A DNA stretch of 64,000 nt, taken from positions 62,001-126,000 of the forward strand of contig NC_085890.1 of the NCBI RefSeq assembly GCF_035222375.1, written 5' to 3'. The notes beneath the pieces are model-generated. The model was given only the letters and a program-made list of their open reading frames with translations. It made no database searches and was not told where the DNA came from. The position numbers and the translations under genes were made by a program. Shown here in pieces: positions 11,657 to 24,428 of the stretch. The stretch is from Podospora pseudocomata. Taxonomy: Eukaryota; Ascomycota; Sordariomycetes; Sordariales; Podosporaceae. Position 1 is the first letter of the stretch. Each line of letters begins with the position of its first letter.

Positions 11657-12044
11657 GGTTGCGAGAGATTGATGTGTTAGCAGAGATGTAAATATTGCCT
11701 TTGGATGAACTGTTGGAGAGTTGGAGATTATGGAAATTGGCATGAAAAGGGAATGATGCTTGTCGCTTTTACAGATGATGAGAAGTGGGGAGCAGATTCG
11801 CGTAGCTGTGACGTCAGTTAGGAGTACCAACGTCATCGACACCGCCTCACACATCAAAGACTGGTGCAAGTCAGAAACAAAACATCACTAAACATTAAGT
11901 CGAGAACTGCGTGATACCACAAACCACAGCCTTCAAATGAGAAACAATATCAGCGTCCACACCAGTGGTCGTTCTTAGGTATTTTGCCCGTTTTGGGTCC
12001 CCAGTACTATGAGCAGAGCTACACTTCTCGCCCATCCTCATCTT
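11657..12044. other. Intergenic region
   Basis: Upstream region of the SDR gene and 3' flank of the next gene; no coding frame or repeat is supported. Confidence 0.5.
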
Positions 12045-12786
12045 CTAGCACCACTCCTTGGTGAGAATGACATTCCACTTATCCTTGTAGAAAATTTGCC
12101 CGGCAACCAGCCTGTTGATATCAGCACCGACGGTGCATTCGCCGTAAATATACTCTGCGCCATCTGCAATGGAACTCCACGACTCGAGCTCCTTCTCTTT
12201 GTCATTCTGCAAATAAGTCAAATCAAGTGGTAACGTACAAGTTGAGCAGCTTGAGAACTTACATCGTTGCACCAGTAAATTGCTGCATTATATCCACATG
12301 ACACACGACCGCAGTTGTTGGGTCCTGGGCCGTTCTTGGGGGCAGCGGTAGTCACCTTTCTCAGGTACGCGATCCCGTCCTTCACCGCCAGCCAACCAGT
12401 CTTCACCCACGGCCACCGCAGAGATAGTAGTCCCGATCGTAAAGAGCGGCTGCGGAGACGGTTCCATCGGACACGGTGCTATAGGACGGCTGCTGGGCCT
12501 GGAAAGTGGCATTCCACCCGGGGAACTGGGCCTCCATCTGGGCCACAGCTTCTTGAATCGTGCCAAAGACCGAGACGGCGGCGCTGTTGGGGTTGTTGAG
12601 GTCGGTAAGGAGGTCCCACTGGACGTCGACAACAGTGTACTTGTCAGGAAGGCTGGCGCTGGCGATCTGTTATGGGACCCCAGATCTCCAGATTAGCATG
12701 AGACCGATAGTACCCAGGGGATCTGAAAGCCTACTCCGATTGAATCCCAGCAAGCTGCAGAGAGCCAAGGCGACGCTTGGCAACAT
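12045..12786 (-). pseudogene. Small secreted cysteine-containing protein, frameshifted (or sequence error)
   Basis: ATG 12786 gives MLPSVALALCSLLG, a probable signal peptide. A body frame follows from about 12670, beginning SASLPDKYTVVDVQWDLL and running to YYLCGG. Near 12412-12414 the frame jumps by one base and continues as WVKTGWLAVKDGIAYL, then NNCGRVSCGYNAAIYWCND. An intron (12207-12262) leads to the last exon, ending at DKWNVILTKEWC. The cysteine pattern and the CGRVSC..AIYWCND block resemble lineage-specific secreted proteins of plant-associated ascomycetes, whose function is unknown. The first splice junction could not be modelled in phase: the plausible donors are phase 1 and the acceptor before the mature part is phase 0. 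Two phase problems in 740 bases favour a pseudogene, but single-base sequence errors would explain both. Confidence 0.6.
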
Positions 12787-13544
12787 CGTAGTGTCGGGTG
12801 TCGTGGCTACGATGGTTCTTGATAGTGAGGTCAGGTTTCTGGTTGCTGTGTGATGAGGAGGCAATCCAACTTTGATGGCGGCCAGGGAAGGGCTACTTAT
12901 AGCAGGCAACTACTATCTTGGCCGGCATCGACGGGCTCCCCGAGGCCCTCAACAAAACAGCTCTTGCGGACGAAAGGAGCCATCCCCACAGCCTGGTCCG
13001 GTGTCGTCAAGATCTACGGGCGCAAGCATGCTCTTTCATTTCAGATGGTGTGAGATAACAGCCTGCTTACGACTGTTGAATGTTGCTCCCCTCACGAGGC
13101 CTCTTTCCTCGGGTCCCATCATCCAGACTCTAGACATGTCCTGTCTTTGTTTTCCTTCACCGCTCATCTCTCTTGCAAGAGCTACCCACCCTCGATCCTA
13201 AACAGTCCTCTGTGGTTAGCGTCGACCAGCAATTACAAATTCACAACAGGAGCCACCGGTATCAGCCTCGACATTGGGAATCCAACACGCGGCTTCATGT
13301 TATTCCTGGGCACACTGATCAAGCAGAAGTGGTAGTAGGTATTCATAATCTTGTCAATTAAAGCTTCTTTTCTCATATCCTATCTTGATATCATTTGACT
13401 CATAATCCATGCTGATAACGAAGATTTTGGCCAGCGTGACCGATGATGATTCACCAGTTTGGTGTCCAAAATAATGACGACTGCACCCATTAAAAGTGAA
13501 ACCGGCACCCCTTTCACTCCTTATCTCTCTCTCTCTCTTTTCCA
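12787..13544. other. Intergenic region
   Basis: Promoter of the secreted-protein gene on the left and 3' flank of the peptide transporter on the right. A CT-rich run (TCTC units) lies at about 13523-13540. No gene is seen. Confidence 0.5.
12896..12901 (-). promoter_or_regulatory. TATA-like element of the small secreted protein gene
   Basis: TATAAG on the minus strand, about 110 bases before the ATG at 12786. Confidence 0.4.
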
Positions 13545-15548
13545 TTACTTCTCAGTGGTTTCCTTGAGTGCAGCACCAGCGACAACCCCCTCCACTTCCA
13601 CATTCGTGGGCCCATTATTCTTGCTAAGCACATACTCCTCCCTATCGATGTGCCTAAACAAAAAGTAAAACACCACACTCAAAATTCCACCTGTAATGGC
13701 AGGACCGCCAAAGTCCCACACCAGATGAGGATCTTGAATGACGCTGCTGCATGCCAAACCGATGGCGTACGCAACCGCCGAGGTGAAGAGGTTGAGGGCA
13801 GAGACAAGCCCGCGCATGTTGGGAGGTGCACGAGAGTACGCGAGGCCATAGGCGGGGACGTTGACGAACAGCTCTGAGATGCCTCCAATGGCAAAAGGAA
13901 TGGCCATCCACCAGATGCTGATGGGGGCCACGCCAGTCCCGATGGTGCAGTCGCTGCTCCCATATTCCCCGCATGGTGACTGCTTGTAGGCGTAGTGGGT
14001 GATGATGGTGTATCCAGCTCCACCAACACTCGACATCAAGAGGCCAGTTGTGATGCGGGCGATGGGGCCGTAGTGAATGCCCATCTTACGAAGAAGCGGA
14101 TACAATCCGTAGTTGAGAATGGGCGCGAAGCAAATGATGCTCAAGGCGTTGAAGTTGGAAATAACATCGTTGGGGACGCCGTTTGTCTCCAGCATAGTTG
14201 ACAAGAAACTGGCCGCCGCGCCAATGCCATTGTCATTGATGTACTGGATGGGGAAGAAGCAAAAGATGCCTGTGGCCTGAAAGGTACGGCGCACGTCTTC
14301 GACGAAGTCATCGTTCCAGCGGGTTGGGTAGCTCTCGGCGAGGCCTGCAGCTGCAATGTTGGATGGTTTGGCGAGGTCCCAGAACCCATGCCGACCGAAT
14401 TTGGCAAAGCCACCACGGCGGAAGCAGATGCTGAGGATCTTGAACACGTTGGGAAGGTCGCTTCCACCAGGGGGGTGGAGGATCAAACGCTTGTAAAGGA
14501 ACCAGAGAAGGAATGGCAGGGGAAGGTAGAGGATGAGCGGGATCAGAAAGGCAAGCCACCACTGGTTTGAAATTGTCAGCTTAGATGTGAGACATTTGGA
14601 CAGTGACGAGACACTTACACCAACATATTTTTCTGAATACGACGTGGCAACGCCCATAAACCCGCCAATGTTGATCATCAAGTAAAACCAGAGCACTGTT
14701 CAGTCATGGGTCAGGTGGGATCAGTAGGCTGGTCGGAGCAGGGGCAGAAACTTACTAACGCGCTCCGTCGTCGACTCGGGATCCTGGATCACCCTCTCCC
14801 CACTGCTCAGCGTGATAACGGTGGGCACGGTAGTTGTTACTTGATCGAGAAGGAGTGGGGAAACATTGGGCTTGAACATGGCTATCCCGTGCTGTTAGCA
14901 TGTGGCCCAACAGGGACCATTCCGCAACAACTCACCTGCACCCACGGCAAGTATATAGACAGACAAAAAATAAGGAGCCTTGGATGTCCCCGCCAATAGT
15001 AAGTCTTTGCTGCCGGCAGCCACCATGAGGGCATGGGCAACACCAAACACGGCCACGCCCCAGCAGATCAGCTTGAAGCGGCCAAACTTGGCATCGGCCA
15101 TCCAACCAAACACCACTGGCAGGGCGTAGGCCAACATGCTGAAGCTCTGCGTCACAGCGTTGGCGGCGACGGTGCCCATTCCCAGAGCACCGGCCGTCTG
15201 CTGGTCATTCCTGTCGCGGGGAGGGGCGCCCCAACCATTGCCTCCTCGTGGCATAGGTCTGTTGACATAGTTGCTGATGAGGGGTTGGACGCCGTAGTAA
15301 GAGGCTCTTTCGCAGAACTCGACAACACAGATCAGATAGGCGATGACTGGGATGTTACCGGGGACACGACGGAGGGTAGCGAGGTCTTCCTCAGTAGGCC
15401 TGCCGAGGTAGTTGTCTTCGGTGATGGTACGGGGGTTGACCGAAGGCAGCGAAGCCGACTCAACGTCACTCGTATCACCCGTCATGGCGACAGCCTTTTC
15501 AGGCTTCTCGTTTGTTGCTGGGGAGTATGGCTGGTTAGTGGGTCGCAT
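13545..15548 (-). CDS. ptr2: Proton-coupled oligopeptide transporter (POT/PTR2 family)
   Basis: Four exons (15548-14936, 14881-14756, 14695-14619, 14561-13545) give about 610 residues. The first signature is EFCERASYYGVQP; the second is FYLMINIGG, assembled after the third exon start. About twelve hydrophobic segments follow, as expected for POT/PTR2 carriers that import di- and tripeptides with protons across the plasma membrane. The N-terminal 65 residues are hydrophilic and contain TEEDLATLRRVPGNIP, typical of fungal PTR2. An alternative start at 15485 would shorten the leader by 21 residues; the choice of 15548 is not decisive. The two inner introns (54 and 60 nt) split conserved segments cleanly. 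A role in nitrogen scavenging is inferred from the family. Confidence 0.93.
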
Positions 15549-16687
15549 CGGAGAAGAGTCGTCGATGACATCTGTTACACATACCCATATTTTCAGTCGC
15601 CTGTCTCTGCCAGCTACCGAAGAGAGGGATTGAAAGAGAAAAGAGAGCAGAGCAGAGGCAAGCTTGGGAAGGGGGGAGAGGGGGGTCCTGTGAGCTTGAC
15701 AGATGGGAACAGAACCGTCGCTCAAGGCTAATGGCGGGTAGCGTGCTTAGGCGACCCGACTCAGGGAAGCAGCAAAGATTAAGGCCTGCGAGAGTGCCTT
15801 GGTTCCCGACGGGACGGGCGGTCGACTAAAGTTCGGACGAAACGTGACTGACTGTCGGTAACGGGGGCAGTCGGTGGGCAGAGAAAACAGCAGCTGGCCC
15901 CGGATTTATGCTCGTCTGAATTTGTGCGAAGGCTGGGGCATGCAAGGGCAAGAGCGGCGAAAAGCAATGCTTCCTTGCTCATCCATGGCTTCCTTATCTC
16001 TGTGCAAGGAATGTTGTTCCTACCTGCCTGCCATGATGGGAACTCTGACCGAGCAAGCAGGTGGAGTCCATTTTTTTTCACTCCCATCGGTCCTTCCCCA
16101 GATCTGTGCGAGTGGAATGAGCCCGCAGTCATACAGGAGGGAAACATGCATAAGGCACATACATGTAAGGTACGGCCAGGACCTGGGGAACAGCACCTCA
16201 GCCGCGCGTGGAGAGGTGGTCGGAACTTTGATCATGTTGTACTTCTGTATACCTTACCGTCAACGGCAGCACTCCCCTGCGCTTCTAGTGTTTCCCTCGG
16301 TTGATCTGAATAGGAGTGGATGAAGAACATACCTACTCCACTTTCAACCTTTCAACTGCTGCGAAGGGTTTGGAGAGCGATCCTTGTCACTCCGAGCCTT
16401 CCGAGATTCTCCATCTCATGCTGGACTGGTCCAGATTTTGCTATTTTCCATGCGGCAACTTTTCTCGTCGCAAGTCAGCAGCTCGAAGCCTCGCAAAGCT
16501 ATGAGTTGTCGTTGTAGGTGGCCGCCAAGCGCAATGTTCGTCTGGCTGCCAAGCCCAAAGCTTGTTTGACTGCCAAGTCAGCGAGCTCTTGGGCAGTTGA
16601 AGCCAAGTTCTCAAGCGGCTTGGCGATGTTTCCAGCAATTCGGTCACCATCTCAGGGTAGGTAGACAAGCAAGTATATAAATTCAAC
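15549..16687. other. Intergenic region upstream of ptr2
   Basis: Contains the ptr2 promoter and the 3' flank of the amidase gene. Several short frames are open but none shows family motifs. No repeat or RNA gene was recognised. Confidence 0.5.
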
Positions 16688-18538
16688 TCAATCCGATCCC
16701 TCGTAGATATTTAACAATGGGATCGGCTTCTTCTTGTAGCCCTCCCAAGTAGGAAGAGACCGTTTATACTGGTTCCCGGCCGTGGTCTTTTGCAAATCCT
16801 CAATGGCCGATCCAAACTTGACCAACTCTGATTCAGCCCATGCCGTCTGCAGAATGGCCAGTCCGAACGGCATTCCCGTGGCCGAATGAATCCCGGCAGG
16901 CAGAGTGATGATGGGATATCCAGCTTGAGCAGAAATCTGATAGCTCTGGCCAACAGCGGGTGGGACCAACAAACCATTGAGCTTCTTGCCTTTGTAGTTC
17001 AGAGCATTGTCTATGCCTTTACGGGTCTTTGTCTGTGTGAATTCGAGAGCCTGCCAGTATGTCTCATCTTGGATGCCCTTGGTCGCCAATGAAGCCAGGA
17101 AACCATCTTGGCCAGAGTAGAAGGCGGGATTTCCCAATGGCCACGGGTTTCCTCCTTCAGTGCCATCGTTGTCGTAATTGTATTGTCTGAGCATCCATGT
17201 CAGCCCTTGTGAACCATGGCCACCGCTGGCAATAAAAGGAAATTACTCACACAATATCCTCGAGCGACCTGATGTCAGTGTTATCTAATTCGGAGAGGTA
17301 TGTATTGATGTTGTTATAAAAGTCAACAGCAACAACAGTGTACTCGCTTTCGTTCGGATAGCCTCTTCTCGTGCCCCAGTCCCAGTCCCACCAATCCGGA
17401 CTGACAATGGTCTCGTAGTCTGTGATCTCGGTCCCGTTGATGATGGTGGCACCCGCCTCCTTGATCAAATCGAGCAGCGCAGTCAACTGCCTCAGCTGCT
17501 CTGGGTCAGCGTGCCGCCAGAAACACTGCCAGGGCAGTCCGAATGCCGCGCCCCTCAAAGCTCTCTTATTGGTCAGAAACTGCGTATAACCGCCCCTGGG
17601 ACTTTGCTGCGCAAGTGTGTAGTTGTCTCGTTGGTCCTTCCCGTAGATGGCGTCAAGCGTGTAAACGGCGTCTCGCACGGAGCGCCCAAATGTGCCCACC
17701 GTGTCTTGATGCTCCGTCTCGGGAACAACTCCAGCTCTCGAAGTCAGTCCCACGGTGGGCTTGAAGCCGACAACCGAATTCCTCATGGCAGGATTGATGA
17801 CAGAGCCATCGGTTTCCGTTCCCAAAGACACTGCCACCGCGTTAGCTGCCACCCCAATCGCGCTCCCACTGCTGCTTCCGCCGGGGTTGACGGTGAAGTT
17901 GTAGGGAGACCGGGCCTGTCCACCCCGTGCGCTGTAGCCTTCGCTGTAATTGTTCGATCTCATATCCGCCCACTCGCTGAGCGTCGCCTTGCCCAGCAGC
18001 ACGCCTCCTGCTTCCCTCAGCTTTTTGACCACAAACGCGTCTCTCGGCACTCGGGAGCCCAGAAGCGCCCAGGATCCGGCCGTGGTCTCCATCTTATCCT
18101 TGGTTCCGATGTTCTCCTTGACGGTAAACGGAATGCCGTGCATCGGCCCACGGACCTTTCCCGCCCTCCTCTCCCGGTCAAGATTGGCTGCAATGTCCAG
18201 AGCATCCGGGTTGAATTCGAGTAACGAGCTAGGTACGGCAGACGTCAACTTCTCCATCATCCGGAAGAGGCAGGCAGTGATACTCACTTGATGTAATCGT
18301 CAGTCTGCAGTACTCTTTGCGCATAGCACTCGACGAGCTGCACGGCTGTCACGGTTCCGTTGCCCATCGCCTTTTGCATGTCATCAATGCTCGCTTCCTC
18401 GAGCCGGAAACTGCGGCCGCAGAGAGGCATCTTGAAGAAATCTGCTGCTGCTCCGGCTGGGGCCATCGCCGCAGTGGTCGTTGCTGCTGCTGCCAAGCCT
18501 GCGAGGCTTTTGAAGTAGGTGAGACTGCCACCACCCAT
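16688..18538 (-). CDS. Amidase-signature family hydrolase, with N-terminal signal sequence
   Basis: Three exons (18538-18288, 18228-17251, 17186-16688) give about 575 residues. The Ser-cisSer-Lys catalytic set is visible: Lys in FTVKENIG, the Gly/Ser loop NPGGSSSGSAIG, and the nucleophile serine in TETDGSVINPA. The C-terminal segment YPIITLPAG..TGMPFGLAI is also typical. The family hydrolyses amide bonds; this eukaryotic subgroup has an N-terminal hydrophobic leader, so secretion or membrane association is likely. ATGs at 18676 and 18622 are in frame. However, a long pyrimidine tract on the coding strand (18586-18615) looks like a 5' leader, so 18538 (SLAGLAAAATTTAA leader) was preferred. The substrate is unknown. 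Confidence 0.9.
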
Positions 18539-19252
18539 CTCTACACTGTCGAAACAACCAAAAATGGCGGTAATACTTCCGGAACACAAGGAAAAAAAAA
18601 AGAAAAAGAGGAGGACCCGCATTTTATCAGAAGCCGCCACTCCGTCCATCATCTTGTTCTGTATCAACTCACACACTAATCACCAACAACACATCACCCC
18701 CGCAGCACAAGGCCCCATGGCGACATCTTGGCTCCATTGATTCACTGGTCTTCCCCTGTAATTGCCTGCCGCGGCTGGGTTCGTGCTACACAAAACGATG
18801 CAGCTTCTCGATAGCTTCATCTCCACACCAACCGTTGGTTGATCATATTTCACACACCATCCAAAAGCAGATGTGGCTCTCAAGTGACCGGCTCCTTCGC
18901 CACGAGTTACAATAATAGCCATTCCGCTGCGTGATAATGCTACCCACGAATACCTAAACCTTATGGGACCATCCATATCAATCCGCTTCCCGTACCCCAC
19001 CCAAGTCAAAACATGAAGCTATGAAAAAAACCACAAAGTTTCAATGTGGTGGGGAATAACAAGACACCGTGTCCGGGTGGATCAGGTCAAGCAGGCCAAG
19101 ATATGCGCAACAGAGAAACTCAAACAACGAAAAAACAACGGCAGAAGAGCAAAAGTATCAGTCAGCGACCCTTGACCAGGCAACGCTGACACAAAACTGT
19201 TGAGAAGATCCTGCACCAAATTGGCCCTCTGCGAGGCACCCGAGACCAGCAT
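18539..19252. other. Intergenic region
   Basis: 5' region of the amidase, with the pyrimidine tract at 18586-18615 on its coding strand, and the 3' flank of the EDC4-like gene. No other gene seen. Confidence 0.5.
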
Positions 19253-22200
19253 TCAGTAAGCAGAGTTACTGTAGTGCCCTTGGATGTGGCTTGGCACAGG
19301 CCCGGCAACAGCGCCATGCTTCATCAGTTCCACAATTTGGGAGGCAATTTTGACCATAGACGCGAGCGTGTTCAGCTGGGGGCTCTGGGGACTGACGGCC
19401 ATGAGCTCTGACTGCAGCGACTGGAACTTGCTCCGCATAAGCGACATGATTCGAGGTGTCACCTCGCGGGTTTGCTCATCCTACAACAACCTGGTTAGCC
19501 GTGGCTCTATGCTCAAGAGCAGACGCGGTCGAAGACGAAGTACATACCATTGAGCCAAGCTTGGACTCGAAAGCGGCCAGCAAAAACTCGAGCAAGTCAA
19601 TCTTTTGCGTGAGCTTGGGAGTGTTGCTGTGGAATTCGTTGACAAGGTTGGCGCCGATCGAAAGCAGCAGAAGAGGGGCTAGATTTCGCAGCATGCCCGG
19701 AGACTGCCGAGAAATAATGTGCTGGAAGACCACCTCGGCCTTGTCACCGCTGTGGAGCCACTTGAGCATGGCAGCATCGATATTATCGTTCTGCAGCAGA
19801 TTGTGGATGGTCTCGAGAAGCTTGTTAAGCTCGGCGGCCTCACGCTCCTCGTCACGGCCCGAGGGGGAGTACAACTGTTGGCTGGGACTGTTGAACTGGT
19901 GCTGGAGCGCCTGCTGATGAGGCTGCTGTGGACGCTGTGTTACGGGTTGAGGTGCCTGCGGATGGGTGCGGGCATGTGACACAGGCAGCTGGTGTTGATG
20001 CTGCGTGTGCTGGAAATGCTGCGACCCGTAATCCGAAGCAGTTTGACTGAAGAAGTCCGAGCTATCACGGTGACCACGGCTGTTTAATTCCTGCTTGATG
20101 GGGGTGCTTTGTTGACTTGACTGATGGACCTGTTCTCTCAAAGTCCCGAAATCTTTGGATACCTGAGACTGAACTGCTGCTAGTGATGCAACGGCGGTGG
20201 AGAGCTCCTTGGTCTGGGCAATCAGGCGATCAAGCTTGGCATCTTCGTCGCGGCGGCGTTTCTCGAGCCTCTCGAAGGCCTCGTGAATGTCGACATTGCG
20301 CTGATGAAGACTCTGCGCTATGTTTTTGGCCAGCTGGGGAGCAAGCGTGTTGAAGGCTTTGGTGATTTGGATCTCAACTTGCTGATCGATCCGAGCATTG
20401 ACGTTGTACGAGACCTTGTCGGAAATGGTCTTGATCAAGTCGGTCTGCTGCAGCGCCTGGTTGACCGAGATGGGCAGAGCTCTCTTCAACTCCTGTTGGA
20501 CGGCGTTGACCTGGGAGCTGGTCTGGCTGCTCAACTGTTCGGCAACGGAACGGTCGACAGAGCCGCAAATGGAGGGTATGACGTTCTTGTCAATCTGTTC
20601 AATGATCAAAGCACGGAGCACAGACTCGGTATTATCGTTGAGAACATCAGACACCATCTGCAACAGATGAGACTGGCTGTTGGCAAACTCGGCGTCACGC
20701 CTCTTCTGAATCTCCTGCATCTGCTTGAGAATGTCGCTGAAGACGGTGTCGAAGCGGCTAGAAATGTTGGCGACGATGCGGGATTCCATCTTGTTGACGA
20801 CGGATTCGAGGTGCTCGGAGGAAATGGCGGCTGCCGTTGAGGATGGCTCGGCAGGAGGGATCGAAGGGGGCAGGGAGGATGGGTCGCCGTTGTTGCCACG
20901 GGAAGCCTTTCCCAGTTTTTGCAAGGTAGCTCTGTTGAGCTCGGCAGCGCCGTTGGGAGCAGGGTAGTCGCGATCCGTTGCACCTGTAGCAGCCGCAGCA
21001 GCAGCAGCAGCAGCCTGCGCTTGAGCCTGCTGAGCTGCCTTCTTCTTTCTTCCCTTCTTTTCGTTCCTTTCAGGCTGCGGCGCTGGCGTGTCGTTCTCCT
21101 CCTTTCGCTCAAACTTGGGCGGCGTCGACACGCCGGTCCCCTTTTTCTCCTCACCCTGAGAAGACGGCATCTTCTGCAGTGCTTCCTTGGCATTACGCGA
21201 GACGATGCGAATCTGGGAAGCGGTGGCGGCGTCGTTCAAGATGTTGCTGCTTTGAGCTGAGGCTTCCGCGGGCTGGAGAGGAGGAGGCGCAACAAGCTTG
21301 GAGATGGTGACCAGGCCTGTCTCGACGGCATCGGCCAAGAGAATAACCTTATTGTCCTTGGTCCAGCCGAGTTCGGCCTGCTTGACAAACAAGCAGGTCA
21401 CGCCCTTGGAATGCATGGCATAGAGCTCAAACAGTGTGGGCTCATCGCCGTCGGCAGTAGCAGCAGGGTTCTCCAGCATGGTCAGGCTGCGAAGCACGCC
21501 CTTGTTGGCAAAAGAATACTCCCGGATACCACTAATGACGGCAGTAGACTCTGGCTGAGGAATCGACGAGTCTTGGGCCACGAGGCGCTGAATGTAGTCC
21601 ACTTGCGACAGGTTTTTGAGCGTGTACTTAGGCGCCGAAAGATGAAGAAAGTAGATAGAGTTTCGCGTTGGGTGGCCGACCACAATCATGCTGGACGGGG
21701 CGTGGTACATGACGCTACAGACGGCGTCTGACTCCTTGTTGTGCGGGAAGTTGAACTCCTGCACCGGCTTGCCAAGAGCGAGGTCCCACAGCTGGAGGGT
21801 GTGGTTCTGCTTCATGCCCACAACCATGTAGCGCAGGGCAACACGCTTCTGGTACGGTCGGTACTTATCCAACAGCAACACAGAGGTAGGCCAGGCCTTT
21901 TCACCCTCCGGAGTGGTCGTCAGGGTGAGGAGCGGCTCCTTGATCTCGAGCGTGGTTTGTGCCGGAATGGGATTCGAACGCTCTGAGCCTTCCTTAACAG
22001 CCGTGAGGTCCCGGACGTCCCAGAACTTGACCCGCCCGCTCTTATCCAGCGAGACAACTACAGTGTCATCCTGGCTGAACGTAAAGTCCTTTCCAGCCTT
22101 GCCTGTGTTGATCTTGAGCGAGCACTGCTTCAGAAGCTTTTCAGTGTCGACCACGCGGTCGTGGGCATTCTTGAACAAGTTGTTTTCGAAGATGAACGAG

Positions 22201-24428
22201 GGCCAGATGATGTTGATGGACTTTCCACGGCCGACGGCAAAAAAGTCCGGATGCATGGACGAGGTGCGGGCGCGGGTCTTGAGGACGCCACCAGGTATGT
22301 CGCCGCCCTCTTGCGACGAGATGGGGGGCAAAGCAAAGCCGTACTGTTCAGGATGAGCATCTTCCAAATGATCACGCTCTCCATTCTTGAGCTGGACCCA
22401 GTAAACGGTCCCACTGACGCCTGTACCAATGATGGCTTCCTTGGGATGCTCAGTCGAGGGCGAGGTGGAGATGGCAACGTTGAAGATGCGATCCTTTGTG
22501 TCGGTGAAGAGTTTGGCGTCTTTGCCGTCTTCTTGCCGGATCACGCGAAGGCCGCCAGCTTTGGACATGCCGTAGGCCATGTAGGTCTCGGAGGCGGACA
22601 CGAGGTTGCGATCAATCTGATCAAAGTCCTTCTTAAGCCGCGCAATGTCAAGGATGGCTTCCTCACGGAACACTGGCCGGGGCTCATCAGTCTCTTGAAG
22701 ATTGATAGTGATCCAGGGTTTCATGGGAAAGTTGTACACCTTGACCGGAGCTGCGGTCTCTTCAATCACAACAATCTCGTCCGCCTCGGCGCTCTCCCAG
22801 CTGTCGGCTACAGGCTGTTGGGCAGCATGAGAACCATCCTCCACGTTATCAGACAGGTCCTTAGCGAGCTCCCTCGTAAGGGTCGACTCGCTAGCTCCTC
22901 GACCATCATCATGGGCAAACTCTTGGTTCTGAGACCGGGGTCCGCTCTGGGTAGAGTGAGCAAACTCCTCGGTGGTGTCATTCAGCAAATGGTCAAAGTC
23001 CTGGGCGGTTCCAGCCTGGGCTTGTTCTTGCTGAGCACGAGCGACAGCCTCCCGAGCTTCCCGGTCAACTTGCTCGGCCAGACCGTTGACGGCATCCGAC
23101 ACACTTTCCTTGACCTCCGATGGCCGAGCGGCAGAGGCGCTATTGGCAACAGACGCGACGTCTACATGGTCTGACTTCTCAACGGCGCTGGTATGGGAGA
23201 GAGGCGACGGAGCATATTCCAGCTGACGCCTGGCGCTCTCGGGGCTGTTGGCCAAGCCGTGGTCGTTGAAGGGTCTTTGCTGATGACGAGGGAGCCCTTG
23301 TTCAGGTTTCTTCAGAATCTGAATAGTCCCGGGGATGGGTCCGGCAGCTGAAGCAGGAGCGGGGGCCGAACTAGTAGGGACTGGATGACTAGTCCCGGCG
23401 GTGCTCGAAGCTCCCGGAGTGGTGGAAGACTTGGGGGTGCGATGTACCGGCGAGGAGCTGGAAAGGTCATCGAAAGGGTTGGAATAATTCCCAGCGGTAC
23501 CGGATTGATGACCTGTCTGATGCGACGGATGCGACTGGTGTGACTGGTGGGAATGAAGCGAGTGTGGAGACTCGACGTTTTTATGATCGAACTCGAACTC
23601 GGAACGCGAAGCCAGTGTGCCAACGAGTGTCGGCTCGGCAGACCGACCCCCATGGGAGCTCTCATCCTCGGCGGGGGGGGGGGTCAAAAGGCTTGGTTCT
23701 TGAGTGTCGGCATCATGTTGGCTGGGCTTGGGCCGATTTAGCAGATTGAGAAGATACTGCTGCGTGCCCGCAGCGGGCGGGGCCGACTGATTCCACGACG
23801 AAGATGTCGAAGCGGCTTCGGGCTTGGTGGACTCGGCGTCGAGACGACCCTTCATCAGGGCCGCAAGGAGGCCAGTAGGGTCGGCAGCAGCTGGGGCCGG
23901 GGCATGGATAACCTGAGGCGCTACGTGCGCAGGAGCATAGTTGATGGGTGGCTCCCGAGCCGCAGCCGGTTGCTGCATGCTTTGCGGACCACCTTGACCA
24001 CCGCTGCTGTTAAACTTGAGCAGGTTCAACAAATGTGCTGTTCTCTCGTCCCCGCCCCCGCCAGCACCACCACCGCCAATATGACGGCCTGCTCCGATGG
24101 GATTCATAAGGCCGGGGGGGAACTGAGAGCCGCCAAAGCCGACGGGTGGTGTGGGAGCTTCGGGCAGGAAGGCAGGCGAATCAATGGGAGCATGGCCTCC
24201 CGGCAGGTTGGGGGAGTCGGTATTGGAATGATGGCCGTAAAACGACTGACCAGCTGCGCCCTGACTGTAGGTACCAAACTGGGAGAATTGTTCGGGTCCA
24301 GGGCCGGATGATGGGCCGGGACTAGGAGAGGACTGCCGTCGGAGCTGGGCGAGAAGCGACTCGAAGTTGTTTGATGCATCGGTATCGGGCGCACCGTTGC
24401 CGCCGCCAGGCAACCCGTAATTGGACAT
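19253..24428 (-). CDS. EDC4/Ge-1-like mRNA-decapping scaffold with WD40 domain
   Basis: Two exons (24428-19548, 19480-19253; intron 67 nt) give about 1702 residues. The first 560 residues are low complexity, rich in Gly, Pro, Ser, Gln and His. A WD40-type propeller follows at roughly residues 565-1045. It includes FTFSQDDTVVVSLDKSGRVKFWDV and MVVGMKQNHTLQLWDLA, the pattern of the EDC4 (Ge-1, Varicose) propeller. After it come a Lys-rich stretch, a run of nine alanines (about residue 1140), long helical segments with heptad character, a Gln/His-rich linker and a conserved helical C-terminus (LNKLLETIHNLLQNDNIDAA). EDC4 proteins link Dcp1/Dcp2 and build P-bodies. No signal peptide or membrane segment is present. 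Family is assigned from the propeller and C-terminal architecture. Confidence 0.85.

Noticed and set aside
1-19000. Secondary-metabolite gene cluster
   Set aside because: A transcription factor, SDR, transporter and GMC enzyme are present, but there is no polyketide, peptide or terpene synthase.
22161-23174. 337-codon open frame on the plus strand
   Set aside because: It is antisense to the EDC4-like gene, has no family motif, and reflects the codon bias of that gene.
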